64,000 nt of DNA from Combretum micranthum. Its lineage: Eukaryota > Streptophyta > Magnoliopsida > Myrtales > Combretaceae. How positions within the stretch are numbered: the first letter of the stretch is position 1; each line of letters opens with the position of its first letter. Where the stretch lies: the NCBI GenBank assembly GCA_024138025.1, contig JAMXBD010001098.1, positions 186,001 through 250,000 of the forward strand, read 5' to 3'. Positions 11,053-22,593 of this stretch are shown piece by piece. Under the pieces are notes generated by a model. The model was not told where the DNA came from. It ran no database searches and was given only the letters and a program-made list of their open reading frames with translations. The position numbers were made by a program, and so were the translations under genes.

Positions 11053-12550
11053 AATACTAATAAAATAATGATATGTAGATAGCTTTATAAGCGATATGCA
11101 CAATTATATATATTAGTGTTTGTTAAATATATATATACACACATTAACATTTGGTCATCACCCACTAGACATATAGTGTATTAATACAAGTGAATATTTT
11201 TTTCAAGAAACTTTCAAATTATTATTAAAGTTACCGACTTATATAATAAGGCCCATACAATAAATGAAAAAAAAATTATATATTTTAAGATCTTTTAGAA
11301 ACCAAGCTTTGATGTACCATTACCTTCCAATCCGCGGCTCCGAAAGCTGGCCGTAGAGCCTACTTCCTTTTATCAAGCAATCTTCTTTCATTACCAAAGT
11401 GAAAATTAGAATAAAATCCCAAGGTTTCAGTGCCTTTCTGTTCATTTATTGAATGTAACACAGCACCACCTGTCCCCATAGACCACATACGTGTACATAG
11501 TACATACAGACTCCCTATCCATGTGTTATCACCCCACGGAAGCGAATCTTTCAATAATTGAGCCCAACTAATAAATAATCTCATTTATGAAGATCTTCGA
11601 CAGATTAAAAAGAAAAAAGCCATTTGTGTGCACCATATCCTATGCCTAACTTTTCTCATAAAGGATTAATGTCCTATTATACAACCCCAACTACCATTAA
11701 AAAATCGGCCAAAAAAAAGAAACACTACCATTTAAAATATAATAGTAGAAATAAAGTCACAGATCATGATTCTCTTTTTGAACATATTTTTTTAGTAGTG
11801 TTTTATATTATTGATGCCCTCGAGGTTCTGCAATTTGAGACAGGGATGAGGGATGACAAAGCCACATCATGAAGATGGAACAGTTTGAATTTTACATCTA
11901 AATCTTTTTAATGAATCTCTAGAGGTACTTGGCAAGTTTCTTAAAAAAGGGTTTTATTAAAAAAAAATCTTAAATTTTAGTGATAAAATTTTTTTTTTGC
12001 TATAAATTTTTATTGTAAAATCTATTGTTACTGATTTTACTTGTAAAAATATAACTTATTTTGCTTATTTTTCATCATAAAATTTTTATCTATAAAGACT
12101 GATTTTTTTATAATAATTTATAATATAATCATATTATTTTGGTTTTTTAAGCAAGATATATTGAGTTTGAATCTTCTATTTTTTATTGCAATTATTAAAA
12201 AACAGTTTTTACTATTTTTACTATTAATTATATTATTTTGTGATTATGTACACGTAAAAAAATTTTAGAAAAAAAATATTTAATATTTGCAACGTTAAGG
12301 TACCCGTTACAATTTTTCATTATAAAATGCATAATGTGGCATTATAGGAGGCAATGAGGGGTGATGATTATCCATTTGTAGGACACCTAATTGTCACAAT
12401 TATTATTGGGGTTATGGACTGAAAATATAATAAAATATTGAGAGGTTTGTTGGCCTAGAATGTGACAGCGTTGGTAATTTCCTAGGAGTGCCACATTGCC
12501 TTCACATGTTATACCACATTGTCACAAGCAGTGTTGTCTCCTTTGGTTCC
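11053..12550 (+). promoter_or_regulatory. Upstream region of DUF241 gene G1
   Basis: Non-coding DNA shared by all three units. The best conserved block is about 11320-11660. It includes a GC-richer patch with a CTCCGAAAGCTGGCC word (11338-11352), a GCACCACCTGTCCCCATAG word, a CATACGTG ACGT core, and a GTGTGCAC word before 11640. 11900-12320 is A/T-rich with poly-T runs. A 74-codon minus frame at 11360-11584 is not preserved as coding sequence in the other units, so I treat the conservation as shared ancestry or regulation. Confidence 0.5.
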
Positions 12551-12558
12551 TATATATA
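12551..12558 (+). promoter_or_regulatory. TATA box of G1
   Basis: TATATATA lies 69 bases before the start codon, with CCTATATATAGAG context typical of plant core promoters. It is kept in U2 (28699-28706). In U3 the first T is changed to C (44677-44683). Confidence 0.75.
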
Positions 12559-12626
12559 GAGATTCATTCTTAAAAACTTAGAAACCACACCAATCAAAAG
12601 AAACAAATAAACACAAAAAGGAAACA

Positions 12627-13520
12627 ATGGCAAGTGTTTTTGGATTGAAGAAGAATCACTTCCAGGTTAGATCCATTAGCTTGCCTTCCAGGTCTCATCC
12701 TAGTACCGTTGGTGTTGAGGAGCAGCTTAACAAGATCAAATCCTGGGAGACAACTTCAACTCTGTCTATAGGATCAATCCAATCTGGTCTTGATGGATTG
12801 GTAAATCTGTACCTTTCATTGGATGAGCTTCTCAACTTGGGAACCACGCAAGAAATCCTGTCAAATTACAGGACTAAGAAATGTGTGGATGAACTATTGG
12901 ACGGTTCGGTTAATGTTGTAGACATCTGTGGGATCACAAGGGAACTTGTTTTGCAAATTAAGGAGCATGCTCAAGTACTTCAGTCTGCACTACGCCGACG
13001 GAAGGGGGATTCAAGCATTGAGACATCAATCCTGGATTATACCAAATTTAGGAAGAAATCGAAGAAGGACGCCAAGAAGCTGGTTAGTGAATTGAAGCAA
13101 ATGGATAACAAACTTGGGACATCCTCTTCTTCTCTGCTTGAACAAGACGACCACCTCGTAGCAGTGATAAGGGTACTAAGAGAAGTCAATGTTTCGAGCA
13201 GTTTCATGTTCCAATCCCTTTTGTCGCTTGTTTCGGAGACGAAGGAGGCCAACAAGTGGTCTATCGTGTCAAGATTGGTGCACAAGGGAGCCATAGCCAG
13301 TGAAGAAAAACTTGGAGCTGGTAATGAATTAGCATCTGTGGATGCATCCTTGTGGAGATTGAGTTCGAACGAAGCAATGGACGCGGAGAAGATCCAGATT
13401 GTTCAGAAGCAACTGGAGTCTCTTGATATCAGCATTTCAAGCCTTGATGTTTGCCTAGAATGCGTCTTTAGGCGATTTATTAAGACAAGGAGTTCTCTGT
13501 TGAATATAATCTCTCAATAG
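12627..13520 (+). CDS. DUF241 family protein, intact copy G1
   Basis: A single-exon gene of 297 codons, the only intact host gene in the window. The product matches the plant-specific DUF241 family, whose members are about this long and usually intronless. Visible signatures are a short N-terminal stretch with SLPSRSHPS (residues 18-26), W40, LLDGSVNVVDICG (90-102), a basic patch (RRRK 123-126 and KKSKKDAKK 143-151), and a C-terminal CLECVFRRFIKTR (276-288). I see no signal peptide or membrane segment; Leu-rich helices predominate. The start is supported by AACAATGGC context and a TATA box 69 bases upstream. The biochemical function of the family is not established; a link to root and shoot growth is reported only for the related BYPASS1-type proteins. 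Two damaged tandem copies follow. Confidence 0.93.
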   Translation: MASVFGLKKNHFQVRSISLPSRSHPSTVGVEEQLNKIKSWETTSTLSIGSIQSGLDGLVNLYLSLDELLNLGTTQEILSNYRTKKCVDELLDGSVNVVDICGITRELVLQIKEHAQVLQSALRRRKGDSSIETSILDYTKFRKKSKKDAKKLVSELKQMDNKLGTSSSSLLEQDDHLVAVIRVLREVNVSSSFMFQSLLSLVSETKEANKWSIVSRLVHKGAIASEEKLGAGNELASVDASLWRLSSNEAMDAEKIQIVQKQLESLDISISSLDVCLECVFRRFIKTRSSLLNIISQ

Positions 13521-14423
13521 GGTAATTTCCTCTATCAAAGAAATTTTTAGACTGGTGAGGCATCCAAGCGTTTTCGAATGTGTAAATACGAAAATTTTGT
13601 ACATGTATTTGAGTCCATACTATTTGATATATAGAAAAGTAAATTTACTTGCAAATTTGCTGTTGTTTCATTTATTTTTCAGTTCATTGTCTTGTTTGTG
13701 GAGGAATATCTTTGCATTCATTTAGTGAACGCTTCTCGGCTTAATTTCTTTAGAATCGAATTTTTATGCCTTAGGGGAAATTTCTTGGTTGGAAATCTTT
13801 TAATTTCTTAAAAGAAATTACTTAGAGATGGAATTGATCTATTATTAAATTGCATCCACCTTATAAGTTATAATAGGAGATTTTTATAAGATATATCGAC
13901 CTCGATTTATCTTATGTTTTATATGGATGTGTCATCAAATGTTTCACTAAATTGGTATGTACAAATATGTTTTGCGGTGAGGACAGTTATTTAATTATTT
14001 TATGGTAAATTAAGCTTCGACCCTTTTTTTTTTTTTGGCCATAGATGCAATTTGTGTGTTGAGATCTATTTCAACTAATAAGTGGACAAGATTTGCTGTT
14101 GAGCAGTAATCCTTCGTTAATTTTGATAAACGGTATAAACACTAGTTTCGTCTATTATCCAATAATTAATTGTGATTGAATCATTAAAAATAATTAATAT
14201 TTTAATTATTATATTTATTTAACGGTTAAATAATTTATTAGATATTCTATTTACGGGACATAGAAACAAATCAATGTTGTGCATATTATGCGATTACTTT
14301 CACTTTTACAAAAGGTAACTTGAGGTTAAAATGCAAATCACAAAATGGTCAAATTTTTATAACCAAATCAAGAGAAAATATAAAATATGAAAAAAAAATG
14401 AGATAACCGAATTTAATAGAATT
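13521..14423. other. 3' flank of G1
   Basis: Non-coding, shared with U2 (29667-30589) and, with more divergence, U3 (45643-46590). It includes the presumed 3' UTR; no canonical AATAAA lies close to the stop, which is common in plants. The flank ends at AGAATT, where U1 and U2 join the E2 element but U3 continues into unrelated sequence. Confidence 0.6.
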
Positions 14424-15270
14424 CTATCAGCCAATAGCTAGAAACAAAGTTCAGGAGACGGAGGAGCAGTTAGTGACACGCTATATTGGAGGGCTATGGT
14501 TGCACTTCAGGATGCTGTCAATTTGTTGGCCTATTAATGTATCAGCTACGCATCAAAGGGCTTTGATTGTCGAAATGCAAAAGACGATATGAAGCGGTGT
14601 ATATGGTAGTAGGGCAACAAGTAGTGCAGTAGTGGTGTGAACCGTCCTGGAAGTGGAGTCACAGGTAGTAGTGCTATGGGGCATTTTAGTATGCTTAATA
14701 CTGGCAACCCTAGTACTAGTAGAATAAAGTGCTTTAAATGTGATGTAGTTGGTCACCGCTAGGCAGATTGTAAAAAGGAGGGAAAGAAAGCATTTTTTAT
14801 TGAGGATGAAGATGAGGAAGATGATGAGGATCTTTTTGAAGCAGGAGACAATGGTGAGCTAGTTTATGATGAAGTATGTCGATGAAGAGCTTGTGATTGG
14901 AGATGGTAGGGATAATCTAGTTGTTGGCGGTCATGTATGACTCCCAAGGCAGTTGAGGAAGAGTGGCTTAGAAACAATTCTTAGTCCAATTGCACCATTT
15001 TAGGTAAGATGTGTTGATTCGTGATTGACTCTGGTAGTTATGAAAACATCATGCTCTTGTTTCTTTCTCCGTTGGTGTAGAATTTGGGCATTCAATTAGA
15101 GCAACACCCAAAGCCTTACAAACTTGGTTAAAAAATGATGGTGAGGTAACAGTTTCCAAACGTGCTCTTGTTTCTTTCTCCATTGGTTCTAGATACAAGG
15201 ATATTGTATGGTGTGATGTGGTGATAATGGATGCCTGTCACCTGCTGCTGGGGAGACCTTGGTAGTTTGA
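14424..15270 (+). pseudogene. E2 Ty3/gypsy gag C-terminus and protease (U1 copy)
   Basis: E2 begins abruptly inside gag, with no 5' LTR or primer-binding site. The first frame pieces read like the end of a gypsy gag. A CCHC zinc knuckle follows (about 14730-14771: C-F-K-C, GH, D-C), with a stop in place of the residue after His-Arg. A long acidic stretch rich in Glu and Asp comes next. The protease keeps a VIDSGS active-site motif near 15026 and ends with LLLGRPW near 15245-15263. Gag packages the RNA and protease processes the polyprotein. Frameshifts and stops show it is dead. Confidence 0.8.
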
Positions 15271-15479
15271 TAGGGATGTAATGCATGATGGGATGGCTAA
15301 TATGTATAGTTTTGTATACAAAGGGGTGAAGATTGTGTTGGTACTGAACATGGATTTTATTGAGTCCAAGCTTGCTAAACAGAGTGGTGGTGGTAGCTCT
15401 AGCATATTATCCTTAGCTAGATTTAAGGAAGAGATACGAGAGTTTGATATTGTTTTTGCTTTAGTTGGTAAGGAAGTTA

Positions 15480-16260
15480 AAGTCTAAGTGGGGCTACGTG
15501 AAGTAGCAGTTCTGATAATAGAGGAGTTCCAGGATGTGTTTCCTAAGGATTTACCCGATGGATTACCACCTCTGCATGATATTCAACGTAAGATAGATCT
15601 TGAGCCTAAAGCAGCCCTTCCAAATCAACCACATTATCGAATGAGCCTGTGGAATATGAGGAGTTGCTGACTAAGGGCTTTATTAGGGAGAACTTGAGCC
15701 CATGTGTAGTCTTAGCCCTTTTGACACCTAAGAAGCATGGTTTCTGGCACATGAGTATAGACAATCGTGGCATTAATAAAATCACTATCAGGTATCGTTT
15801 TCCTATTCCTTTCCTAGATGATTTACTTGACCAGCTTAGTGGTGCAAGGTGTTCACTAAATTGGAATTGAAGAGTGGGTATCACCAGATTCATATCAAGT
15901 CGTGATGAGTGGAAAATGACTTTTAAGATGCGGAAGGGTTTGTATGAGTGACTAGTTATGCCATTCGGGTTGTCTAATGCACCAATAACTTCATGAGGTG
16001 ATTAACTAGGTTTTTAGACCATTCATTGGCAAATGTGTTGGAGTTTACTTTGATGATATATTGATTTACATGCTAACCCTAAGAGCATTTCAAACATTTG
16101 AGGGCTGTTTTTAGTGTGCTACACAAGGAAAAGTTCTATGCAGCCATGAAAAAGTGCGTGTTTTTGACATCTGAGGTACTTTTCTTGGTTATGTGATTTG
16201 GACGAAGGCTTGCAGGTTGACAGAACCAAAGTGGAAGCCATTCAGCAATGGCCTAGGCCT
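15480..16260 (+). pseudogene. E2 reverse transcriptase (U1 copy)
   Basis: Consecutive frames at 15488-15670 and 15649-15870 carry the reverse transcriptase landmarks of plant gypsy elements: an EEFQDVFP start, [28 protein letters not shown] and [15 protein letters not shown]. The catalytic YFDD is present at 16046-16057. Several single-base shifts break the frame, for example after 15840. The U2 copy has YFDG instead of YFDD. Confidence 0.85.
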
Positions 16261-16830
16261 ACATTGACTAAAATTAGAAGCTTCCATGGCCTTGACATAT
16301 TACAAGTGATTCATCCCACATTTTAGCAGCATTATGACTCTAATAATAGATTGAATGAAAGGAGGGAAGTTTATGCGTGACTGAGGAAGGAAATAGGGCC
16401 TTTGAGAAGATAAAGATGCGCCTTACAACAACCTCGATATTAGTGCTCCTAGATTTTCGTCAACCTTTCGATTTACATGTAGATGCATCGAAGGTAGGAA
16501 TTGGGGTTGTGTTAAGCTAGAGTAACAAATCCATTGCTTACTATAGTGAGAAGTTGTTGGGGTCAAAATTGCGATACAACACTTATGACGTAGAGTTTTA
16601 TGTTATGGTGCAAGCTATTAGCACTAGTGGCATTATCCATTTCATAGGGAATTCGTTATATACATTGACCATAAGGCTTTGAAGCATTTACATAGTCAGG
16701 ATAAAGTCTCGGCGAAGCATACTTCTTGGGTAACCCACTTAGAGTGTTTCACTTTTGTTGTGAAGCCCAAATCCAACATTACAAGCAAAGTTGCTAATGC
16801 ATTGAGCATACGCTTTTAGCCTTCTGAACA
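16261..16830 (+). pseudogene. E2 RNase H region (U1 copy)
   Basis: Broken plus-strand frames show the gypsy RNase H order. A QPFDLHVDASKVGIG stretch (near 16465-16505) carries the first catalytic Asp. An AYYSEKLLGSKLRYNTYDVE stretch follows, then a DHKALKHLHSQDK stretch near 16660-16700, and VVKPKSNITSKVANALS near 16755-16805. A stop interrupts the segment after the DASK motif. Confidence 0.75.
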
Positions 16831-18140
16831 AGCTGAATGTAAAGGTAATTAGTTTTCATTTTTTTGCTAGTTTGTATGAGACTTATCCGTGTTTTTTGAG
16901 ATATTGGCTAGAGTCAAAGTTGGAGAAAAGTCCGAGTATTTGCTGCAGGATGGGTTTCTTTTCAGGGGTAATCAATTGTATATTCTAGATTGCAGTTTAC
17001 ATTCTCTGATCATCAAAGAACTGCATGGTGAGAGACGTGTGGGATGAGACAAAACCTTGCAATTGGTACATGCATCTTATTTCTAGCTAACCATTCACAA
17101 TGAGGTAGGGCACTACGTATAGTGTTGTTGGATCTACCAAGCGTCCAAAAGGGCAGCTACAAATGCAAGGTTATACATGCCACTCCCATCCCTTTACAGC
17201 CTTGGATCAATGTGAGCATGGACTTTGTGTTGGGATTGCAAAGAACACAATGAAGTAGCCACTCCCCATCCCTTCATAGCCATGGATCGATGTGAGCATG
17301 GACTTTATGTTAGGATTGCGAAGAACACAATGAGATAACGAGTCCATCTTTGTAGTTGTTGTCAAATTTTCAAAGATGGTCCACTTTATTCCCTACAAGA
17401 AGACTACAGATACTATGCGTGTGGCACAATTGTACTTTCGAGAAGTATACAGATTACATAGGTTTCCTTTGAGCATTGTTTCTAACAGGGATACTAGGTT
17501 TCTTAGCCACTTTTAGCGTAGCTTATGGAAGATGGTAAATACTCGGTTGAATTTTAGTAGTGCCTATCATCCATAAATAGATGGGAAAACTGAGGTGGTG
17601 AACAGGTCCTTGGGTAATATGTTGAGGAGTTTGATGGGTGATCATGTGAACTGTTGGGACTAGAAGCCAAGTCATGTAGAGTTCATACACAACCATGCAA
17701 TCAATCGCAACATAGGGTTGAGTCCTTTCCAAGTAGTGTACTTTATCATTCCTCCTGGTCCACTTAATCTACTACCATTACCAGATAAGACCCGAGTTCA
17801 TGGGAAGGCAGAGGACATTGTCCACAATCTTCAAGAGGTTCACAAAGCTATATATGAAAACATAGGAAGAGTCACGGGCAAGTACAAAGTGGTTGCTAAT
17901 AGAAAGAAGAGACATGTGGAGTTTGGTGTGGGGGATTATGTTTGGGTTGTCCTTACTGAAGATAGAATCCTTATGGGTGAATATAACAAACCATCAACTT
18001 GAAAAATTGGTCCAGTGGAGGTTATTGAGAAGATCACCCCTCATGTTTATCAGTTAAAACTACCTAGTCACATTAGAACTGTAGACGTGTTCAATGTTAA
18101 ATACCTTACTCCTTACCTTGGTGATGATTCAAATGAATAA
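16831..18140 (+). pseudogene. E2 integrase (U1 copy)
   Basis: Integrase remnants run from a zinc-binding remnant (about 17000-17180) through the catalytic core. The core has VSMDFVLGL with the first Asp, [11 protein letters not shown] with the second, and AYHP-stop-IDGKTEVVN with the catalytic Glu, where a stop replaces the usual Gln. It continues through 17718-18000 to a VFNVKYLTPYLGDD tail near 18090-18125. About 85 bp encoding the VSMDFVLGL region is tandemly repeated at about 17185-17333. No chromodomain is visible after the tail. Confidence 0.8.
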
Positions 18141-18780
18141 AATTCAAGGAAAAATTCTTTCCACCCTAGGGAGGATGATGCGTTGGAATAAATTGCACTT
18201 AATTATTTGGTAAAACATAAAATTAAACAATGACAATTTCGTAATTTTGGAAGGTTGTAGATTTTCATGTTGCAGTCTATTCAAAGGAAAATGAGCCAAC
18301 AAGTAAAACTCATAGCTTCGCTCATGACGTATATCTGTTTTCAAGCAAATTTGATTGTTTAGGCCTTTAAAACTGCGTTTTTACTACTTTTGGTAATTTT
18401 TCCCTATGTTATATCTTTTATAGGAAAGTTCGTTTTAATTGCCGTCTATGACATTTATTTGTATTTTAATATATTTCCTTTCTAGCTGATTATTAGAGAT
18501 ATTTTCTTTTTTGGAAAAAAGATGTGTTTTCTCTTATATTGTACGCCTTAGGGGGAAAGAAGATAGAGTATTGATTGAATGAAATTTTATTGAGCATGTT
18601 TTTGTCTTCTCTCCCAAGATTCAAATTTTATTGTGATAATTTCAAATTTTGATACTAACAACCTAGGAATTCTCAGAATTAATAAGTGTTGAAGATCACA
18701 AGTCGGGTATTTGTGTGCGGATCAACATCTTGCAATAAAACCATTTCGTATCCAATGCATTACCCTGTGAAAAAAGAGCA
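18141..18780 (+). mobile_element. E2 3' end, probable LTR remnant
   Basis: After the integrase tail and a FHPREDDA-like end the sequence is non-coding. It is shared with 34281-34883 and stops where the next unit begins in a purine-rich run (from 18781). This is where the 3' LTR should be. Without a 5' LTR for comparison its limits cannot be fixed. Confidence 0.45.
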
Positions 18781-19055
18781 AAAAAAAAAGAAAAAATAAA
18801 TAAAAGGGGGAAAAATGAAAAAAAAAAACCTAAAATTAGGTTAGCTTAAGATAAACATCAAAACCAACCCAAAGTTCCTAAATTTAAACATATTAAATTA
18901 CTTGTTGTTTTAAAGTTGAAATAGAACAAATATGTGTAAAATTACTACACTACAATTCTATTACCGATTCTACCATTTCTACTATGTAGAACGTAAGTCC
19001 ATACAAGTTTTCTCCAAAAATGATTTTGTATGCTAGTTAAATTGAAATCGCATCA

Positions 19056-19516
19056 TCAACTCATAAACTTGTAGAAACGTACTAATTGACTCGTAAGTTT
19101 AACAACCATGCCTTGTGCACATAGGAATAGTGAGGAATTTGCATCTATAAACCACTTTTGAAGGAGACATCTAAGCTCCTTCATGTATAAAGTATTATGA
19201 GCAAATTCAGCCCATGAAAGATATTTAAACCAAGTAGTGGGAGCATCCAACCAAGCCTCTCAAATATTGTTGAATCACCCTATTAATCACTTCTATCTAC
19301 CCATTTGATTGAGGATGGTATGCAAGCTCCTAGCGCCTTTAGTTCCACTCAATCAAAGCAATTCCTTCTAAGAATCACTAACAAAAGTAGGATCCCTATG
19401 TATTATGGATTTATGAAAACCATGATGATTTAGTACAAGTTGCAAAAACAAATGAGCCACTTTTGATGCTGTAAAACTTTGATCCAAAGCTCTCATATGA
19501 CATATCTAAATAATTT
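19056..19516 (-). pseudogene. E1 integrase core fragment (U2 copy)
   Basis: The counterpart of 5691-6133. The minus frame 19056-19250 keeps TTWFKYLSWAEFAHNT, then shifts. The rest lies beyond the MITE and solo LTR at 22594 onward, so the integrase is now split by about 3 kb. Confidence 0.75.
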
Positions 19517-22500
19517 GGGGTAAATTACATCGAAAAGGCACAACATTTTGAAATAATATAAAATTAATATACAAAACTAATTTGCTTTTATATGATTAAT
19601 TGTTGATTTGTGAATTTAATTGTTATAGACAAGTTAGTATAATTTAATTTGATAATATGACCAATTCTTTGTATAAGAAATTCTTCTAATTAATGTATTT
19701 GTGTGTTAGTAAAGTTTTAGTAATATGTTTGTTTGTTGAATTGTATTGAATTAAGGTGTATGTGTGTTTGATACAAAGTATAGTAGTTTTGGAGTCCAAA
19801 TCCTAAGCCTAAGACCAATTAAATTAGCTAAACCAAGCCCCCACACCCAAAGCCCAAGCCCACTTTCATACACCTTCTAAAGATTTCCCCAATGCCTCAA
19901 CAATCAACAAAGCAAACAAATATCAATCCAAAACGGACCCTCTCTCTTTCCATCGTATTTCCCTCCCTCTCTTCTATGTCTCAAGCTAAACAAACCTAAA
20001 TTTCTGCATTCAAATTCCTTTTAAACTATCATAAATTATATCCAAGGCTAGGAAGTAAGATACAAACTCAATAGGTGTGGGAGTCAAGCTAAGAAAGTTA
20101 AAGAAACAAACTTGAGCACCAGTAGTAGCTAAACAAGTAAGAAAAGTTGATTTCTTATTTGTCTTACTTATTCATGATTTTAATTGATGTTAATGTTAGA
20201 TAAGAGTAGGACTTTGATGTTTTATATGAATTAAAGGCATATTATTGTGTATGTTGAACTTGGTATGTAAATAGATATATGTACCCTAGGTGTTTGATAA
20301 AATGAAATATGAAGTTTAAGGTAATATGACATGTATATGGATGTTATTAGTGATAAGTAAGTAGAACTTAGATGATTAGAGTAATAATAGAGATCAACAA
20401 GCTTAAATCATGAGATTATGTTTTTAGGTTAAGTTGTTGTGCATATATATAAGTGTAAAAAGGGCTTATATGAATAATTGAACTTGATGATATTTAATAT
20501 TTTGTATAGACTAATTTTGATATGTTTTTATGAGCATATAAGAGCTTAGTAAAGGAGTAGAAGAGATAAAACATTAAAAATTTCGAAACAAGTATCATAA
20601 GGTTAATGCCCTATTCATAACGAGCGTAATCGAGGCTATTATATTTTCCTTGTCAAATACAGCGTTACACGAACCTTTATCTCCTTGGAGTCTTTTAAAA
20701 TCTTGAAACGACCTAAATTACAACCGTAACAGGGCGCTATGTCCTCTAATGTTTTAAAAAGCTTGAATACGGTCGTTTCCATACCGTGATTTCTTCTGAC
20801 TTCTTTTTCTTGATAGACATGACCTAGATCACGGTCGTAGTAATGCATGTTATCTTCTCGGATTATTTTTTTTAACAAATTTTTAGAATGCTAATTACGG
20901 GTGTAACGGACATCACGACCTAGATCTCGACCGTGATTTGGGGAGTTATCTATATCACGGCTTATGTAATGGGTGTGATCGTACCTCTTATACTATTTAA
21001 AAATACATATATATATGTATAAATAATTAATAATAATAGATGAATGATTAATGAAAGATGATGTGAATATTTATAATTGTATAAAATAGAATGTTGTGCA
21101 ATGATTTAAGTTTTGTCTAAATTTAACGAGTAATTAATGATTTAATTGATTCTTGTGAATTAATTTTATTTTATATGAAATGGTTTCTTCGACAGATTTG
21201 ATACTCGTCTGAGTTCGAATACAGGTTTTTAGCCTAATAAATCTACTTATCAAGGTACACAGTAATGTGATTGTTGATTCCTAGATTATATATATATATA
21301 TATATATATATATTTCTAAACCAACTCTAATCAAAGAGGAATTAAAGATGGTTGAATTGATTGTGCTTTTTGCCATCGAATCAATTCGGGAGTGAAAACT
21401 TTTAACGAGGTTAACATGTAGTTTAGACGCTTAGGCCACTAGTCATGATGCAATGACCTTTCTTAGTAGCATGGTGGGTAATTGATAGGGAGTATCATCT
21501 TGTTATAATATTTGCTTACTCTTAAAAGAATATAATATGACTTAGTTTACGTTTATAGGGACGATTGAACTAGGTAATATTATTGATTAAGTAAAGTAAA
21601 GTTGATAATGGTTGTAAACCCTAAATGAAATTACATCTTCTTTATAAGGATATAACAAATATATAAGTGTTTGGGCTGCTTATATTAACCCCATGACCAG
21701 TTGTGGTTACTGAGGATCCCTAGATTCTCTAGGATTGAATTCGAAGTTTGAATACTCCAGTGTTAGATTGTTGTCTTAACTATAAAGAAATCATTATTGT
21801 GATTTGCCTTGCATTAGTTCAGGGTGTGTGCCACACCGTATTTGTTTGTACTACTATGTACTGGCCTAGCTCATTCTCTCCTTTAGGTATGAAGATGACA
21901 AGTTTTGTGATTCCTTGGGCTATGGGACGAACTTTGAGGAATTTTTGGATGTGTGATGACTAGGACTTCTGGACCGATCTTGTTGTTTTCTGGCAAAAGA
22001 GACCAACCCAAAGTTTGTTTTGTTTAAAAGTGTAATAGTATAGACATGGCTTGTTTATAAGCCTAAGGTGTAATTTAAAGTATATACTTTTCCTTATATA
22101 GTATGTAATTATGGTTTGTAAACTTTGGGATACCAAGTTATTGGTATCCATGTGTTGTGATATTAAAGTATCTACTCTTTATTGAGAAGTTTTTGTTAAA
22201 GCAATGTATTTGAAAGTTAAATAGGCAATTTACATAAACACTCCTTTTTCAGACAACCTTACATGTAATATATCTATTTATTATATGTGGTCAGGACTTG
22301 ATATGTCATATTTTAATATCGCATATGTGGTTTTTACACATTTAGTGGTAAGTTCAATTAAAGTCATAATGTTTTGAGTGGTTCATTTGAAGTCACGTTT
22401 AGATAAATGGGTTAATTGAGATCACCATTGACACTTGTCAACAAGAAAAAAATTCAATTAAAACTCAGAAAATCCGCCACATTATGACACGCGTCGATGG

Positions 22501-22584
22501 TAACATCAATTGACCCACTTTCTAAACGTTGTGACCTCAAATATACCTACCATTAAATTTTTTATATTCTAGTGTAATTTACCC
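19517..22584. mobile_element. MULE-type MITE interrupted by a solo LTR (U2 copy)
   Basis: The MITE ends are better preserved here than in U1: GGGTAAATTACA on the left and its inverted match TCTAGTGTAATTTACCC on the right. AAATAATTT lies on both sides (19508-19516, 22585-22593). The internal sequence matches 6143-6418 except for the inserted LTR at 19549-22338. Confidence 0.88.
19549..22338. mobile_element. Solo LTR, about 2.79 kb (U2 copy)
   Basis: The sequence starts TGAAATAATATAAAATT, ends GTTTTTACA, and is flanked by CATTT on both sides (19544-19548, 22339-22343). The uninterrupted site is visible in U1 at 6169-6173 as CGTTT. There is no internal domain and no repeat of the termini, so this is best explained as the product of LTR-LTR recombination. 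Its length suits long-LTR Ty3/gypsy groups, but the lineage is an inference. It contains a (TA)n run at about 21288-21312 and a patch of CGTAAC/CACGG sub-repeats at 20630-21000. Short frames inside it show no known domain. Confidence 0.85.
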
Positions 22585-22593
22585 AAATAATTT

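Larger units (their letters stand above)
5400..18780. repeat. Tandem segmental duplication, unit U1
   Basis: First of three long direct repeats. It starts in a purine-rich run before the shared word TTAGCTTAAGATAAACAT (about 5460). It holds E1 integrase to 5' LTR, the intact gene G1, the gene's 3' flank and the E2 fragment. U1 differs from U2 and U3 by lacking the solo LTR in the integrase MITE; the empty site is at about 6165-6180. Confidence 0.9.

Noticed and set aside
3769..11057. Target-site duplication for E1
   Set aside because: The pentamers outside the two LTR ends (tataa and aatac, or aattc in U2 and U3) do not agree, so no duplication can be claimed.
11360..11584. 74-codon minus-strand frame upstream of G1
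   Set aside because: The matching region in U2 is shifted and is partly deleted in U3, with no conserved protein. The shared sequence is better explained as common ancestry or regulation.
13037..13294. 85-codon minus-strand frame antisense to G1 (also 45159-45416, and 29176-29433 in part)
   Set aside because: It recurs because the DUF241 coding strand is conserved. It ends and shifts with G1 codons and matches no known protein.
18002..18140. Chromodomain at the end of E2 integrase
   Set aside because: The frame ends soon after the VFNVKYLTPYLGDD tail, with no aromatic-cage pattern visible. E2's exact lineage is left open.
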